From contig OY747707.1 of assembly GCA_963556495.2 (NCBI GenBank), positions 33,873,871-33,937,870 on the forward strand: DNA of 64,000 bases, read 5' to 3'. The notes below the pieces were generated by a model. The model made no database searches. It was given only the letters and a program-made list of their open reading frames with translations, and was not told the DNA's origin. The position numbers and the translations under genes were made by a program. Source of the DNA: Valencia hispanica (Eukaryota; Chordata; Actinopteri; Cyprinodontiformes; Valenciidae). Of this stretch, positions 10,344-21,222 are shown in pieces; the stretch's first letter is position 1; each line of letters opens with the position of its first letter.

Positions 10344-13300
10344 CTCCTCCCTGGGCTGCCACCTTATCGTGGTGGAGGGGTTTGAGTGTCCCAATGATCC
10401 TAGGAGCTATGTTGTCGGGGGCTTTTGCTCCTGGTAGGGTCACCCATGGCAATTTGGTTCTAGGTGAGGGATCAGACAAAGTGCAGCCCAAAAGACCCCT
10501 ATGAAGAAAACGACAGATGGACTCAGTGTTCCCTCGCCCGGACGCGGGTCACCGGGGCCCCCCTCTGGAGCCAGGCCTGGAGGTGGGGCACGTTGGCGAG
10601 CGCCTGGTGGCCGGGCCTTTACCCATGGGGCCCGGTCGGGCTTAGCCCGAAGAGGTAACATGGGCCCCCCTTCCCATGAGCTCACCACCTGTGGGAGGGG
10701 CCATAGGGGTCGGGTGCTGTGCAGGATGGGCGGCGGCCAAAGGCGGGGACCTTGGCGGTCCGATCCTCGGCTGCAGAAGCTGGCTCTCGGGACGTGGAAC
10801 GTCACCTCTCTGGTGGGGAAGGAGCCGGAGCTGGTGTGCGAGGTTGAGAGGTTCCGACTGGACATCGTCGGACTCACCTCGGCGCACGGCTCTGGCTCTG
10901 GAACCCGTCTCCTCGAGAGAGGTTGGACTCTCTTCCACTCTGGGGTTGCCCCGCTGAGAGGCGCCGAGCTGGGGTGGGCATACTTGTTGCCCCCCATCTC
11001 GGCGCCTGTACGTTGGGGTTTACCCCGGTGAACGGGAGGGTAGCCTCCCTCCGCCTTCGGGTGGGGGGACGGGTCCTGACTGTTGTTTGTGCTTACGCGC
11101 CAAACAGCAGATTAGATTACCCACCCTTCTTGGAGTCTTTGGAAGGGGTGCTGGAGAGTGCTCCTCCTGGGGACTCCCTTGTTCTGCTGGGGGACTTCAA
11201 CGCTCACGTGGGCAATGACAGTGAGACCTGGAGGGGTGTGGTTGGGCGGAATGGCCGCCCCGATCTAAACCCGAGTGGTGACTTGTTATTGGACTTCTGT
11301 GCTCGTCATGGATTGTCCATAACAAACACCATGTTCAAGCATAAAGGTGTCCATGTGTGCACTTGGCACCAGGACACCTTAGGCCGCAGCTCAATGATCG
11401 ACTTGGTTGTCGTCTCATCTGATCTGCGGCCGCATGTTTTGGACACTCGGGTGAAGAGAGGGGCAGAGCTGTCCACTGACCACTACCTGGTGGTGAGTCG
11501 GCTCCGATGGTGGGGGAGGACGCCGGACAGACCTGGAAGGCCTAAACGTGTTGTGAGGGTCTGCTGGGAACGTCTGGCAGAGTCTCCTGTCAGAAGGAGC
11601 TTTAACTAACACCTCCGGCAGAACTTTGAACACGTCCCGGGGGAGGCGGGGGACATCGAGTCCGAGTGGACCATGTTCCGCGCCTCCATTGCCAAGGCGG
11701 CTGACCGAAGCTGTGGCCGCAAGGTGGTCGGTGCCTGTCGCGGTGGCAACCCCCGAACCCGGTGGTGGACACCGGCGGTAAGGGATGCTGTCAGGCTGAA
11801 GAAGGAGTTCTACCGGGTCTTTTTGGCTTGTGGGACCCCTGAAGCAGCTGATAGGTACCGACAGGCCAAGCGGGATGCGGCTCGGATGGTTGCTGAGGCA
11901 AAAAGTCGGGCGTGGGAGGAGTTTGGAGAGACCATGGAAAACGACTTCCGTACGGCTTTGAAGCGATTCTGGTCCACCATCCGGCGTCTCAGGGGGGGAA
12001 AGCGGTCTGCCACCAACACTGTTTACAGTGGGGATGGTGTGCTGCTGACCTCGAAGCGGGAAGTTTTGGGTCGGTGGATGGAATACTTCGAAGACCTCCT
12101 CAATCCCACCGGCAAGCCTTCCAATCTGGAAGCAGGGTTTGGGGACTTGGGGTCGGGCTCTCCAATCTCTGGTGCCGAGGTCACCGAGGTCGTTAAAAAG
12201 CTCCTCGGTGGCAAGGCTCCGGGGGTGGATGAGATTCGACCGGAGTTCCTCAAGGCTCTGGATGTTGTGGGGCTGTGTTGGTTAACGCGGCTCTGCAATA
12301 TTGCGTGGACATCGGGGGCAGTTCCCTTGGATTGGCAGACCGGGGTGGTGGTCCCCCTGTTTAAAAAGGGGGACCACAGGGTGTGTTCCAACTACAGGGG
12401 GATCACACTTCTGAGCCTCCCTGGTAAGGTCTATTCAGGGGTTCTGGAGAGGAGGGTCCGACGGATAGTCGAACCTCGGATCCAGGAGGAACAATGCGGT
12501 TTTCGTCCTGGCCGTGGAACACTGGACCAGCTCTACACCCTCAGCAGGGTCCTGGAGGGTGCGTGGGAGTTCGCCCAACCGGTCTACATGTGTTTTGTGG
12601 ACTTGGAGAAGGCGTTCGACCGTGTCCCTCGGGGGGCCCTGTGGGGGGTGCTCCGGGAGTATGGGGTACCGGGCCCCTTGTTACGGGCTGTTAGGTCCCT
12701 GTACGACCGGTGCCAGAGTTTGGTTCGCATTGCCGGCAGTAAGTCGGGCTTGTTTCCGGTGAGAGTTGGACTCCGCCAAGGTTGCCCTTTGTCACCGATC
12801 CTGTTCCTAACTTTTATGGACAGGATTTCTAGGCGCAGCCAAGGCGTTGCGGGGATCCGTTTTGGTGGCCTCAGGATAGGGTCTCTGCTTTTTGCAGATG
12901 ATGTGGTCCTGTTGGCTTCATCGGAGCGTGATCTACAGCTTTCGCTGGAGCTGTTCGCAGCCGAGTGTGAAGCGGCTGGGATGAGAATCAGCACCTCCAA
13001 ATCCGAGGCCATGGTCTTGAGCCGGAAAAGGGTGGGGTGCCTCCTCCGGGTCAGGGATGGGGTCCTTCCCCAAGTGGAGGAGTTTAAGTATCTGGGGGTC
13101 TTGTTCACGTATGAGGGAAAAATGGAGCGGGAGATCGATAGACGGATTGGTGGGGCGTCTGCAGTTATGCGGGCGCTCTACCGGTCTGTGGTGGTGAAGA
13201 GAGAGCTGAGCCAAAAGGCGAAGCTCTCGATTTACCGGTCGATCTACGTTCCTACCCTCATCTATGGTCACGAACTCTGGGTGGTGACCGAAAGAACGAG

Positions 13301-13704
13301 ATCACGGATACAAGCGGCTGAAATGAGTTTCCTCCGCAGAGTGTCTGGGCTCTCCCTTAGAGATAGGGTGAGAAGCTCAGTCATCCGGAGGGGGCTCTGA
13401 GTAGCCGCTGCTTCTCCACATCGAGAGGAGTCAGTTGAGGTGGCTTGGGCATCTGGTCAGGATGCCTCCTGGACGCCTCCCTGGTGAGGTGTTTCAGGCA
13501 CGTCCCACCGGGAGGAGGCCCAGGGGAAGGCCCAGGACACGCTGGAGGGACTATGTTTCTCGGCTGGCCTGGGAGCGCCTTGGGGTTCCTCCCGAGGAGC
13601 TGGAACAAGTGGCTGGGGAGAGGGAAGTCTGGGTCTCTTTGCTTAGGCTGCTGCCCCCGCGACCCGACCCCGGATAAGCGGAAGAAAATGGATGGATGGA
13701 TGGA
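10344..13704 (+). mobile_element. Near-complete RTE-like non-LTR retrotransposon
   Basis: A 3.36 kb GC-rich block in AT-rich DNA, bounded by exact 13-bp duplications. The 5' end begins CTCCTCCCTGGGCTGCC. The 3' end is GGATAAGCGGAAGAAAATGG followed by ATGG repeats, rather than poly(A). The element encodes one APE-type endonuclease/reverse transcriptase polyprotein in the order endonuclease, linker, RT, C-terminal region. A short 3' UTR with a simple-repeat tail and motifs such as QCGFRPGRGTLDQ suggest the RTE clade, but clade assignment is inference. The presence of the 5' end and TSDs implies complete reverse transcription, which is unusual because most LINE copies are 5'-truncated. Confidence 0.9.
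10501..13677 (+). pseudogene. LINE endonuclease/reverse transcriptase, three lesions
   Basis: The coding region is continuous in homology but broken in three places. The N-terminal frame starting at 10501 includes LALGTWNVTSL, the start of the APE-type endonuclease, then shifts frame in the 10950-11000 overlap. The second frame (to 11609) holds the endonuclease motifs GDFNAHVG (about residue 90 of that frame), MIDLVVV and STDHY. It ends at a TAA at 11607-11609, after which the same frame continues into a 575-codon frame (11673-13400). That frame holds the RT domain: SNYRGITLLS, QCGFRPGRGTLDQ, FVDLEKAFDRV, GLRQGCPLSP and the catalytic FADD box near 12892. A frameshift near 13395 moves the C-terminal part (RWLGHLVRMP...RPRTRWRDYV) to another frame, which ends at 13677. 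The active-site residues I can see are all present, so the copy is fairly young but inactive unless readthrough occurs. Confidence 0.85.
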
Positions 13705-13717
13705 TATTTCTTTAATA
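13705..13717 (+). repeat. 13-bp target-site duplication, right copy
   Basis: Exact second copy of TATTTCTTTAATA, directly after the ATGG-repeat tail of the LINE. Confidence 0.9.
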
Positions 13718-14705
13718 AATGAGAGTATAATGTCATATGTTTCTGAAAACATTACATTTGAATTGCTTGAGAATCTATGGACCAGCAGTTATGTTATGTA
13801 AAACCCTAGAATGGGCCGTACATGTACTTTCCATTTCACCATGACTGAATGTAATCAAAACACAGCATATAGTTTAAAAGCATTTTGCAATTTAAAAAAT
13901 ATATATTTTAAGTTCTTCTAAATTTGGGCTTTGAGTCTAAACAAAAAAGTGGGGAAAACTGGATCATGACATTTTAATTTTAAACTCAGTGCAAAAACAT
14001 AATCTGCAATTAAAAAACAAAACTTTACTGAGCATCCTATCAGTTTTTAAAATGCTGCTCTGCCACTTTCTGCAGATTAATTTTTTAATATATTTTTTAC
14101 TAATATTTATGAAATTTATTTAAAAAAATAACAAGAGACAATGGATTTTACACTGAATTACCATGACAAATAAATACTACTTATATGGATTGCTTACTAT
14201 AATTTCCACTCATATGCTTATAACTGCTTTAGCAGAAGGTACAATTCCAGTGAAGCTAACAAATGCACTTATGTCTTCTATCTGACATTAGCGAAATTAT
14301 GGCTCAATAAAAGTAATGAGATAAGCGAATCTACTTCATCTAATACAACCCATGCAGATTTCTTAAGGGTTAGAAGGTACTTTGGGAAAGCTGCTTATTG
14401 ATAGGGTGGGTTCAATCTGAGGTCCATAGGTACTTTACAGTGGATTAAAACAACTCTAAAACTCTCAACATGACTAGGCGATTTAGGCTTTGTCCGAACA
14501 GCAAGGCAGTGAAAATCCCAGCTGCAACTTTCCACGGCTCACTGAAATAAAATTCAATTTAATTTATCTTTTAGAGACCTGCGAATGATGGTCCTCTCTG
14601 AAACTCAGTAAAACCCCCACCAGTCATCTTCACAGAATCTTTACACAATTAAGATACTTCTTGTAATGGGTATTAAAAGAAATGTGAAGGAAAAAATAAT
14701 TAAAG
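13718..14705. other. No gene recognised
   Basis: AT-rich sequence with many short A and T runs. No supported coding, RNA or repeat feature. Confidence 0.5.
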
Positions 14706-14709
14706 ATTT

Positions 14710-15598
14710 ATTAAAAGGGGCTTGTTCTTGCCTCGCAGCAAGAAGGTCCTGAGTTCAAATCCTAGTCTTTCTGCATAGTCTGCATGTTTTCCCCATGCGT
14801 GCTTGGGTTCTCTTCAGATGGTTCAGACTGTTTCCATAGTCCAAAAATACGTGTTAGGTTAAATATCTAAGGTGGCCTTAAGAGTGATTTTGTACATGCA
14901 TTGTTGTTTATTTTCACTAGACAAGTTCAAGGACATTTCTAAGAGGGGAAAAGCAGATTGGGAAAATATGCTGGCTCGGTCCTCTCAGCCATTGTCTCCA
15001 TACAAAATTAGCCCTTTAAGCAATTTGATAAAACGTCAGCTTATCGCTACAGTTTTGTCAGTGAGCAGTGTCACTTATCAGCACCAAAAGGCGCGCACAG
15101 CAGCAGAGAATAACAAGAGATCAACAATGAAAGAATCAGGGATGGCTGCCCTGTTTCTGTTTGCTATGTTGTTATACACTGCTTTGCCAGCAACCATTCC
15201 TATTTTACAAATACAGGTTGTTTGGCGACTTCTGCTAGTATAATCTTCTATCAAGTTACAACCAATCAGCATGCGTTAACCACAAGTCCCATCTAGTGCC
15301 TCCACCAGACCATTTCCGAGTACATACCTCAAGGCAGGTGCTCCTTTGTTTCCTGAAATGGCAAGCAGCCCTATTGGGCCTGCCTGGTGGAATGGAGACA
15401 TGCGCATTCAGCAAAGACTTGGTAAAATTACCCGGAAGTTCTGATTGTGGAAACTGACTTTTTGTCGCCCTGTTGCTGGTGACCTATCCAGAGCATACCA
15501 CACCTTCCACCCAATGACTGCTTAAGACAAGTACCAGCCGCCATGTGACCCTGCAAGGATTAATGGGTATAGACAATGAATGGATGGATGAAAACCAA
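14710..15598 (+). mobile_element. tRNA-derived SINE, split by a later insertion
   Basis: The left part (14710-about 14922) has the tRNA-like head of a common fish SINE: CTTGCCTCGCAGCAAGAAGG, GTCCTGAGTTCAAATCC (a decayed B box) and TGCATGTTTTCCCCATGCGT. The right part (about 15463-15598) has the matching body and tail: GGTGACCTATCCAGAG, CCAATGACTGCTTAAGAC and GACCCTGCAAGGATTAATGG, then ATGGATGG. Between them sits a copy of repeat family Y. The tail resembles that of the LINE at 10344-13704. Assignment rests on recognising the SINE layout; exact ends are uncertain. Confidence 0.7.
14925..15440 (+). repeat. Dispersed repeat family Y, copy 2, inside a SINE
   Basis: Same-orientation copy of the segment at 6030-6560. 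It interrupts the SINE, so it inserted after it. The short frames it carries differ from those of copy 1 and show no protein domain. No terminal repeats could be defined. Confidence 0.7.
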
Positions 15599-15599
15599 G

Positions 15600-17480
15600 T
15601 GATGGGCCATTAGGACACAAAAGAATGCAATGTATTATGTGCTTAACAGTATAATGAAATACTGAACATACAAAAGATGCGTTTAAGGGGAAGCAAGCCC
15701 AGTATGAAGGTCATTGCTAAGACTGATCCTTGAGGAACTCCATGACTAATATATTTTGAAGAAGAGAAAAAATTAGTTTCATCAGAAGATGACCTACCAG
15801 AAAAAAAGGACCTTGAATCCCAACTTGATCCTAGAGACAACGTATAAGGATGGCATGATCAACCTTATAAAAACATGCACAGGGATGTAACACAATCAAA
15901 CACCACATAAATGTCACAGAACAAGAGTTGGAACAAGTTACTGTTATATTGTTCTTTATTTATGCAGCTTCTGTACTGAGAAAGACCCACAAATCGGACT
16001 GAAATACATCAATAAATTGTTAAATATATAAAAAGACAGAAGTCAGAATCCCTCTGTTTCTTTTTCCATACCTCTCTAAAAAACTTAGCAGAAGTTCAAC
16101 AGCTTTCAGTTACTTAATGCAAATTTCAATCCTCTTTAAAACTATATAAAGCTTCAACCAATCACTTCTGTTAATGTTAATGTGTAACAAAAGATTCAGA
16201 TCTGTAATCCATTCCTCTTCTTGTAGAAGGATGCACTTCACCTATTGTGATATGTATTTTTATCTGATTTACCAGTTATTTTGCAACCATTTGTGTAACT
16301 TAAAAACTATAAGGAATGCCAGATTCCATTAGTCATTTTCCCAATATCACACCTATATCTCTGTTAAATAAGTGCAACAACTGTATGAACTGTTTCCACT
16401 CTGTTTTCATGAACACACATGCAGTGCAGGAACTTTTACTTCCATATAATAGAGTGGAAGTGAAAGTTCTTACAAAGAGGGAAATTAGACACTTTTATCT
16501 GTATATTTTCATATTAAGAGGGTAATAACATAAGTAAAAAAATGAATAAATTTACAATTAAATAATGTATTGCCGTGCTTTAATTTACAGCAGTCTCCCA
16601 AAGTCTCAGACCAACACAAAAAACAATGAAACTGATTGCTTACTTGAATGCACACACATATTTGGTAGAGCAATAAGTTGTTGTTTTTTCTTCAGTTTTA
16701 TATGGATATACAAACACAAGAGGATTACAACCCTACAGGGACTGGGAGCTATAAGTTTCCAGTTCACTGAACCATTTACCTACAGCACTCGCGTTTGTCT
16801 CTTTACATGAAGCTTTGCCTTTAGAATGCAGAGATTTCATCACACACACAAAAAAAAACGAGAGCAGGCATAAAGCTTCCCTCTAAGCTGCTTAAGGTGT
16901 TTTTCTATTACATAGTATAATGCAGTTCAACTTAATGGGATTGTATTTGGGTTTTTGTAATCTTGTTTTATTTTTTCCCAGTATTTTTTGGCATCTTAGA
17001 GGAAGCAGTGATTCTTAATACTAAGTCCAAGTTCTAATCAAAATAACCTTTTAAGACATGGTGAGGTGACAACATGACTGAGAGCTGATTGATCAATGGC
17101 AGAATTGAAATATAGATGAACAACAACAATGAACATTGCTCAACAACGGACATGTCTACACGCACCAACAACCATGCTTCCTTGATGTGGATAAAAATAG
17201 AAGAATGGAGTTCCAGTCTACAAATCAGTGGGCAGGGAATGCAGAACAAAAGACCAATATTACCAAAAATATCCTAACTGTGAACAAGGATGACCACATT
17301 CCAGTATTTGGTATGTTTCAGTAAAAAAGAAAACACAGTACAAGAACATAACAGCCATAAACCAAAAAATAATAATGAAAAAATGCAACAAAATGTCCCT
17401 AATTTAAAAATAATTTTTATTTTGAAATCTCTGCTGCCACACTTATTGACAATTCTAATCATTCTTACAAGATAAATATA
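15600..17480. other. No gene recognised
   Basis: AT-rich non-coding DNA. Short plus-strand frames near 16316-16810 have no domain, signal or neighbour that supports a gene. Confidence 0.5.
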
Positions 17481-17494
17481 ACTGAAGCATTTTT

Positions 17495-17651
17495 TTGTGG
17501 TGCCAGTGGCCTTTATTGACAGCAAAAGGACAGGAAATGAATAGAGAGAAAAGGGGGAAGACATGCAGTAAAGATCTCAAGGTCAGGAATCGAACCCCAG
17601 TAGAAGACCTATAGCCTCCATATATGAGGTGCCTGCTTCTCTGCATCACTC
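17495..17651 (-). mobile_element. tRNA-derived SINE, minus strand
   Basis: On the minus strand the element carries a perfect RNA polymerase III B box, GGTTCGATTCC (plus coordinates 17586-17596). It ends in TCAATAAAGGCCACTGGC, a short spacer and an A-run. Direct repeats flank it: ACTGAAGCATTTT (from 17481) and ACTGGAGCATTTT (17652-17664), 12 of 13 bases identical, as expected for a LINE-mobilised insertion. It lies about 3.2 kb beyond opsin exon 2 in gene direction. Confidence 0.8.
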
Positions 17652-17659
17652 ACTGGAGC

Positions 17660-18225
17660 ATTTTCCAATTTGCGTTCACAAAACTTTTGAAAGATGATCA
17701 GAGTCTATGAGTTTCTGTTTCCCTGGATTACAAAAATGGTGTACAGAGGCAGATTTTACTTAGCTACTCTGTAAAATGGGAAAGACAATTCGAGGCAGCT
17801 CAACCGATACTGATTTGGACACACACATAGGTGATAAGCAGAGATTCGACAGCAACACAGAAAGTCAGTCAGAGGCTGTTTTTAATGAGGAAGTTCAGGG
17901 AGTTCATGGTTAGTCCTGAAGATGAAGTGTATGTGAGTCTGATTCAGAGTGTATTTGTCTTCAATGTTACTGTGAGGTTTGGTCACTTGACAGTAATTAA
18001 ACAAAATAAACTGAACAGAGTAGTGAACTGTGGCGTCTTTGCATTTGGGGCCGGTGGGGCCCGGCCACACCAGGTGTCGCTGTGGTGCATCGCATGCTTA
18101 AACTAATCAGTAGAACAGCATTGTTCTTTACAGAGTAATATTATATAAAGACCAAATGTTTAAGACAGGATTACAAACAGTGGCTCCAGATATTTTCAGC
18201 AACCAAACACCAGAGCAACTGTCTC
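17660..18225. other. No gene recognised
   Basis: A modest plus-strand frame (17831-18106, 91 codons) exists but has no recognisable domain or supporting context. Confidence 0.45.
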
Positions 18226-18228
18226 TAA

Positions 18229-18579
18229 AGGCCGGTTCACCATGTGCGTTTTTCGGCCGTCTCAAAGGACTGCTTCATGCCACACACTGAACGGTCCAAG
18301 ATTTCACTGGGTCAAACTGCACGATGTCTCGCTCTCACTCCCAGGGTGCATTTTCATTGGTCAGTGGCCGACTGGGGTAGTATAATTTCTGACACTGCCT
18401 GAAGACTGCCAAGGGGTGGTTTTGGTCGTACGAGCACTGAAAAAGTTGTTGGGGTCACGTCACACTGCACCGCCACAGAGCAGCAAATCACATGCCGGCG
18501 CACCATTTTTCATCACAATTCTTTTCCCGACGAAAGAAGAGGTCTAGGGCGGCCAAAATCGTACAGTGTGATCAGAGCT
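18229..18579. mobile_element. Harbinger-like MITE
   Basis: A 351-bp GC-richer block flanked by TAA on both sides (18226-18228 and 18580-18582). The ends, AGGCCGGTTCACCATGTGCG and (minus strand) AGCTCTGATCACACTGTACG, match at 13 of 20 positions. A 3-bp T-W-A duplication with such ends is typical of PIF/Harbinger. No transposase is present. The superfamily call is inferred from these two features. Confidence 0.6.
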
Positions 18580-18582
18580 TAA

Positions 18583-19084
18583 GACTTTTCATCACCAGTG
18601 ACCTTATTAAATTTATGAATACTGTCCCAAAGCTATTTTTAGGATTTGTTTATCTGTCAGTTTTTTCATAGTTTTTTTTTAATTACCATAGTTTTGCAGC
18701 AGTTATGCAAAAAATGTGCCTTAAGTTTGAAAACTTTGGGAAAGGCTTTCCTAAATAATAACTAAAATCTACCTTCTGAGTACCAAAACCGATAGACAAA
18801 CTACAGTAAATTCCAGATTTATTTCTATCTTCAGTTAAGATCTGACAAAGTATGACATTTTAGAAAATGCATCTTTAATTATAGTTGCATAATTTCACAC
18901 TGAAAATTCTAATTTTAGGAAATATATGTGTATATCTATTTCTCTCCCATCGTTCTAAATTTCCATTCTTGGCTTGAAAAATACAATAGTGTTACCATCC
19001 AGCCCTTAAACTTTTAAAACCTAAATCTCAAAGTCATGCCTGTAGCTTTTCTTGTAGCTATTTCCTTACTTATTAAGATAAGCA
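18583..19084. other. No gene recognised
   Basis: AT-rich non-coding sequence without a supported feature. Confidence 0.5.
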
Positions 19085-19088
19085 CATA

Positions 19089-19180
19089 TTGAATTGAATT
19101 GTATTGACCTTATTGTCCTGCCAGGCAGGAAATTTGTCTTTGGTCTCCCCAACAATACATGATACATACACTAAGAATAC
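19089..19180 (-). repeat. L2-like LINE 3' tail, reverse orientation
   Basis: Tandem ATTGA units followed by CTTATTGTCCTGCCAGGCAG mimic the 3' UTR and tail of fish L2-like LINEs read on the minus strand. The body to the right is too decayed to recognise. Confidence 0.5.
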
Positions 19181-19398
19181 ATGTTTAATAAATCAGCTAT
19201 GAAAACCCACAATAGGAAATCCCAAGGAAATCACATTCAATCAACTGCATGATCCTGGACTCTGTTTCTGTTTATAGAAGTTTATTGACTTCTGTAACCA
19301 CTCTGGGGATAAATGAACCTGGCAAAACGTTTCACTAACAGTATAATCTTTCAAATAATCCCCTGTAAATCTATAATAATCTCTTAATTATATAATAA

Positions 19399-20287
19399 TC
19401 TCAGAGGTGGTCAGCAGCACAGGAGCACCACAAGGGACCGTACTCTCACCATTCCTTTTCACTTTGTACACCTCAGACTTCCAGTACAAATCAGAGACCT
19501 GTCATCTGCAGAAAATACTCAGATGACTCTGCAATTCTCGGGTGTATCAGAGATGACATGAAGCTGAATACAGAGAGCTGGTGGACCGCTTTGTGACATG
19601 GTGTGGTAACAATCGTCTCACCTTGAATGTGAACAAAACAAAGGAGATGATTGTAGATTTCAGAAGAAACAGGGATAAGTCAAACACTGTTTCCATCATG
19701 GGAGAAGAAGTGGAGGTGGTTGAGGAATATAAATACCTCGGAGTTCACCTTGACAACAGACTGGACTGGAGGAGCAACAGTGAAACCATCTACAAGAAGG
19801 GACAGAGCAGATGGTACTTCTTGAGGAAGCTTAGTTCCTTCAAGGTTTGCAGCAAGATGCTGGAGATCTTCTACAAGTCTGTTGTGGAGAGTGTAATCTC
19901 TTCAGCCGTCATCTGTTGGGGTAGCAGCATCAGAGCCAGGGATTTAAAAAGGCTAAACAACCTGATAAAGAAGGCTGGTTCTGTTCTTGGGACAACTGTG
20001 GAAAATCTGGAGATGATAATGCAAAGAAGGATTCTTCATAAAATCAAAAAAATTATGGACAACCCTGAGCATCCTCTTCATGAGACAGTCATACAACAAC
20101 AGAGCGTCTTCAGTTGGAGGCTTCTTCAGTTTCGCTGCAATACAGACCACTACAGGAAATCCTTCCTGCCCACAGCCATCATCATCTACAACAACTCCTT
20201 AAATAATTAATTATATGAGCTATACCAACACGTAATTTCCCTCTGGGATCAATAAAGTATTTTTGAATTGAATTTGAATTGAATTAA
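19399..20287 (+). mobile_element. 5'-truncated L2/CR1-group LINE with RT fragment
   Basis: The fragment begins inside the RT domain, with text encoding SSTGAPQGT-like sequence and then QKYSDDSAIL around the catalytic box. A one-base loss near 19558 shifts the frame, after which a 209-codon frame (19581-20210) encodes RFVTWCGNNRLTLNVNKTKE, EYKYLGVHLDNRLDW and a C-terminal region ending in a stop. The 3' UTR has TTTCCCTCTGGGATCAATAA and a tail of TTGAA units. Truncation at the 5' end is usual for LINEs. A close relative lies on the minus strand at 46988-48590. Confidence 0.85.
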
Positions 20288-20289
20288 AG

Positions 20290-20881
20290 TCCTTGAATGA
20301 TGTTAAAATCCACTGGCTGGTGACGTCCCAAATCTCTAATTTTTGTTAAAGAGGCAAGGTGCTAAATTTAGACTCCTGCTAGTAGCTAGCAAGGATATTA
20401 GATGGTTGCAAAATTCTATGCAACAGAACGTAAACTTGACGTGTGCTATTCCGATATTTTAATATGAGTTATGCAGCACTTTCGCATTTGGCAAAACGGG
20501 ACGCATCACTTCCTGGTCTTGTAGGATACTGGGATTTCTTCTTCTTCTAATACATTTCCGGTAGACTGCACGCCAGATGGCGCATTGCTGCCTTTCTCTG
20601 TTGAGGAAGGTAGCAGAATCTCAGCTTGGGGCCGTGGCATTTGTGCCCCTCGGCTGTCTACCAAGCGGACGTTGCGCATGCGCACTGGGATTTCAGATGT
20701 TCATCATTCAAACAAATAATAAGGGGCCTGCCCCAATCGCTGCTTCAAGAGGATTTAGCCTTCTGAGCTTGTCAGTATTCTGGCAAAGACTTAGATAGTT
20801 ATACACAAATGTTTATAATGGTAGCAGAATATAGAATTATGGAGAGCAAATGTTCTAATAATTATAGAAAAACATGCATAC
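20290..20881. other. Non-coding, with a perfect NRF1-like palindrome
   Basis: No gene is seen. A 12-bp palindrome, TGCGCATGCGCA, at 20673-20684 fits the NRF1 binding consensus. It lies in a local GC-rich patch (about 20500-20700) just beyond opsin exon 2. It may belong to an unrecognised repeat; there is no evidence of transcription. Confidence 0.4.
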
Positions 20882-21222
20882 CTGGCGTGACTGTACCTGT
20901 TTCACTGCCAAGAGCAGGCGGCTATAGCAGTAGATCATCACGAGGACGGGCAGACCCAGGCAGAAGATAAACAGGCAGATGATGTAGGCATGTGACTGAG
21001 CGGTCTTAGCTGTCCAGGAGACGGAGCAGCTTGTTCCTGCCCCCTCTAAGCCGTAGCTGCTCCAGCCAAGCAGGGGAGGCACTGTCCAAAACAAGGAGTA
21101 AAGCCAAGAGCCCCCAACAGCAAGCAGGGGCTTGCGGTAGTCTGGTCCACGTTTGTTGTAAACAGTCAGAGTGCTGTAGCGATCGTAGGAGAGGATCACC
21201 AGAGAGATCAAGGATACAATAC
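20882..21222 (-). CDS. tmtops: TMT opsin, exon 2
   Basis: This exon continues the opsin begun at 42244. On the minus strand a polypyrimidine tract and TTCCTCAG acceptor precede it, and its first two bases complete the glycine codon left by exon 1. Residues 124-236 cover the end of TM3 with the DRY motif (136-138), TM4 (about 155-175), extracellular loop 2 and TM5 (about 202-222). E182 and C188 occupy the places of the rhodopsin loop counterion and the disulfide cysteine. PPLLGWSSYG and CSVSW are typical of the TMT/encephalopsin group. The 3' end is either CAG|GTATGC (used here) or 15 bases earlier, CAG|GTACAG; both are phase 0. The retinal-binding Lys in TM7 is not in this exon. Known TMT opsins are light-sensitive Gi/o-type receptors expressed in many tissues. 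Confidence 0.95.

Noticed and set aside
10440..13108. Several long frames on the minus strand and in other plus frames of the LINE
   Set aside because: They are composition-driven shadows of the GC-rich endonuclease/RT gene, which reads in the plus direction.
1..20881. Search for the remaining opsin exons (TM6/TM7, Lys motif) on the minus strand
   Set aside because: Scanning by eye for the reverse complement of CWxPYG- and NPxIY-type motifs found nothing convincing; they are probably outside the window.
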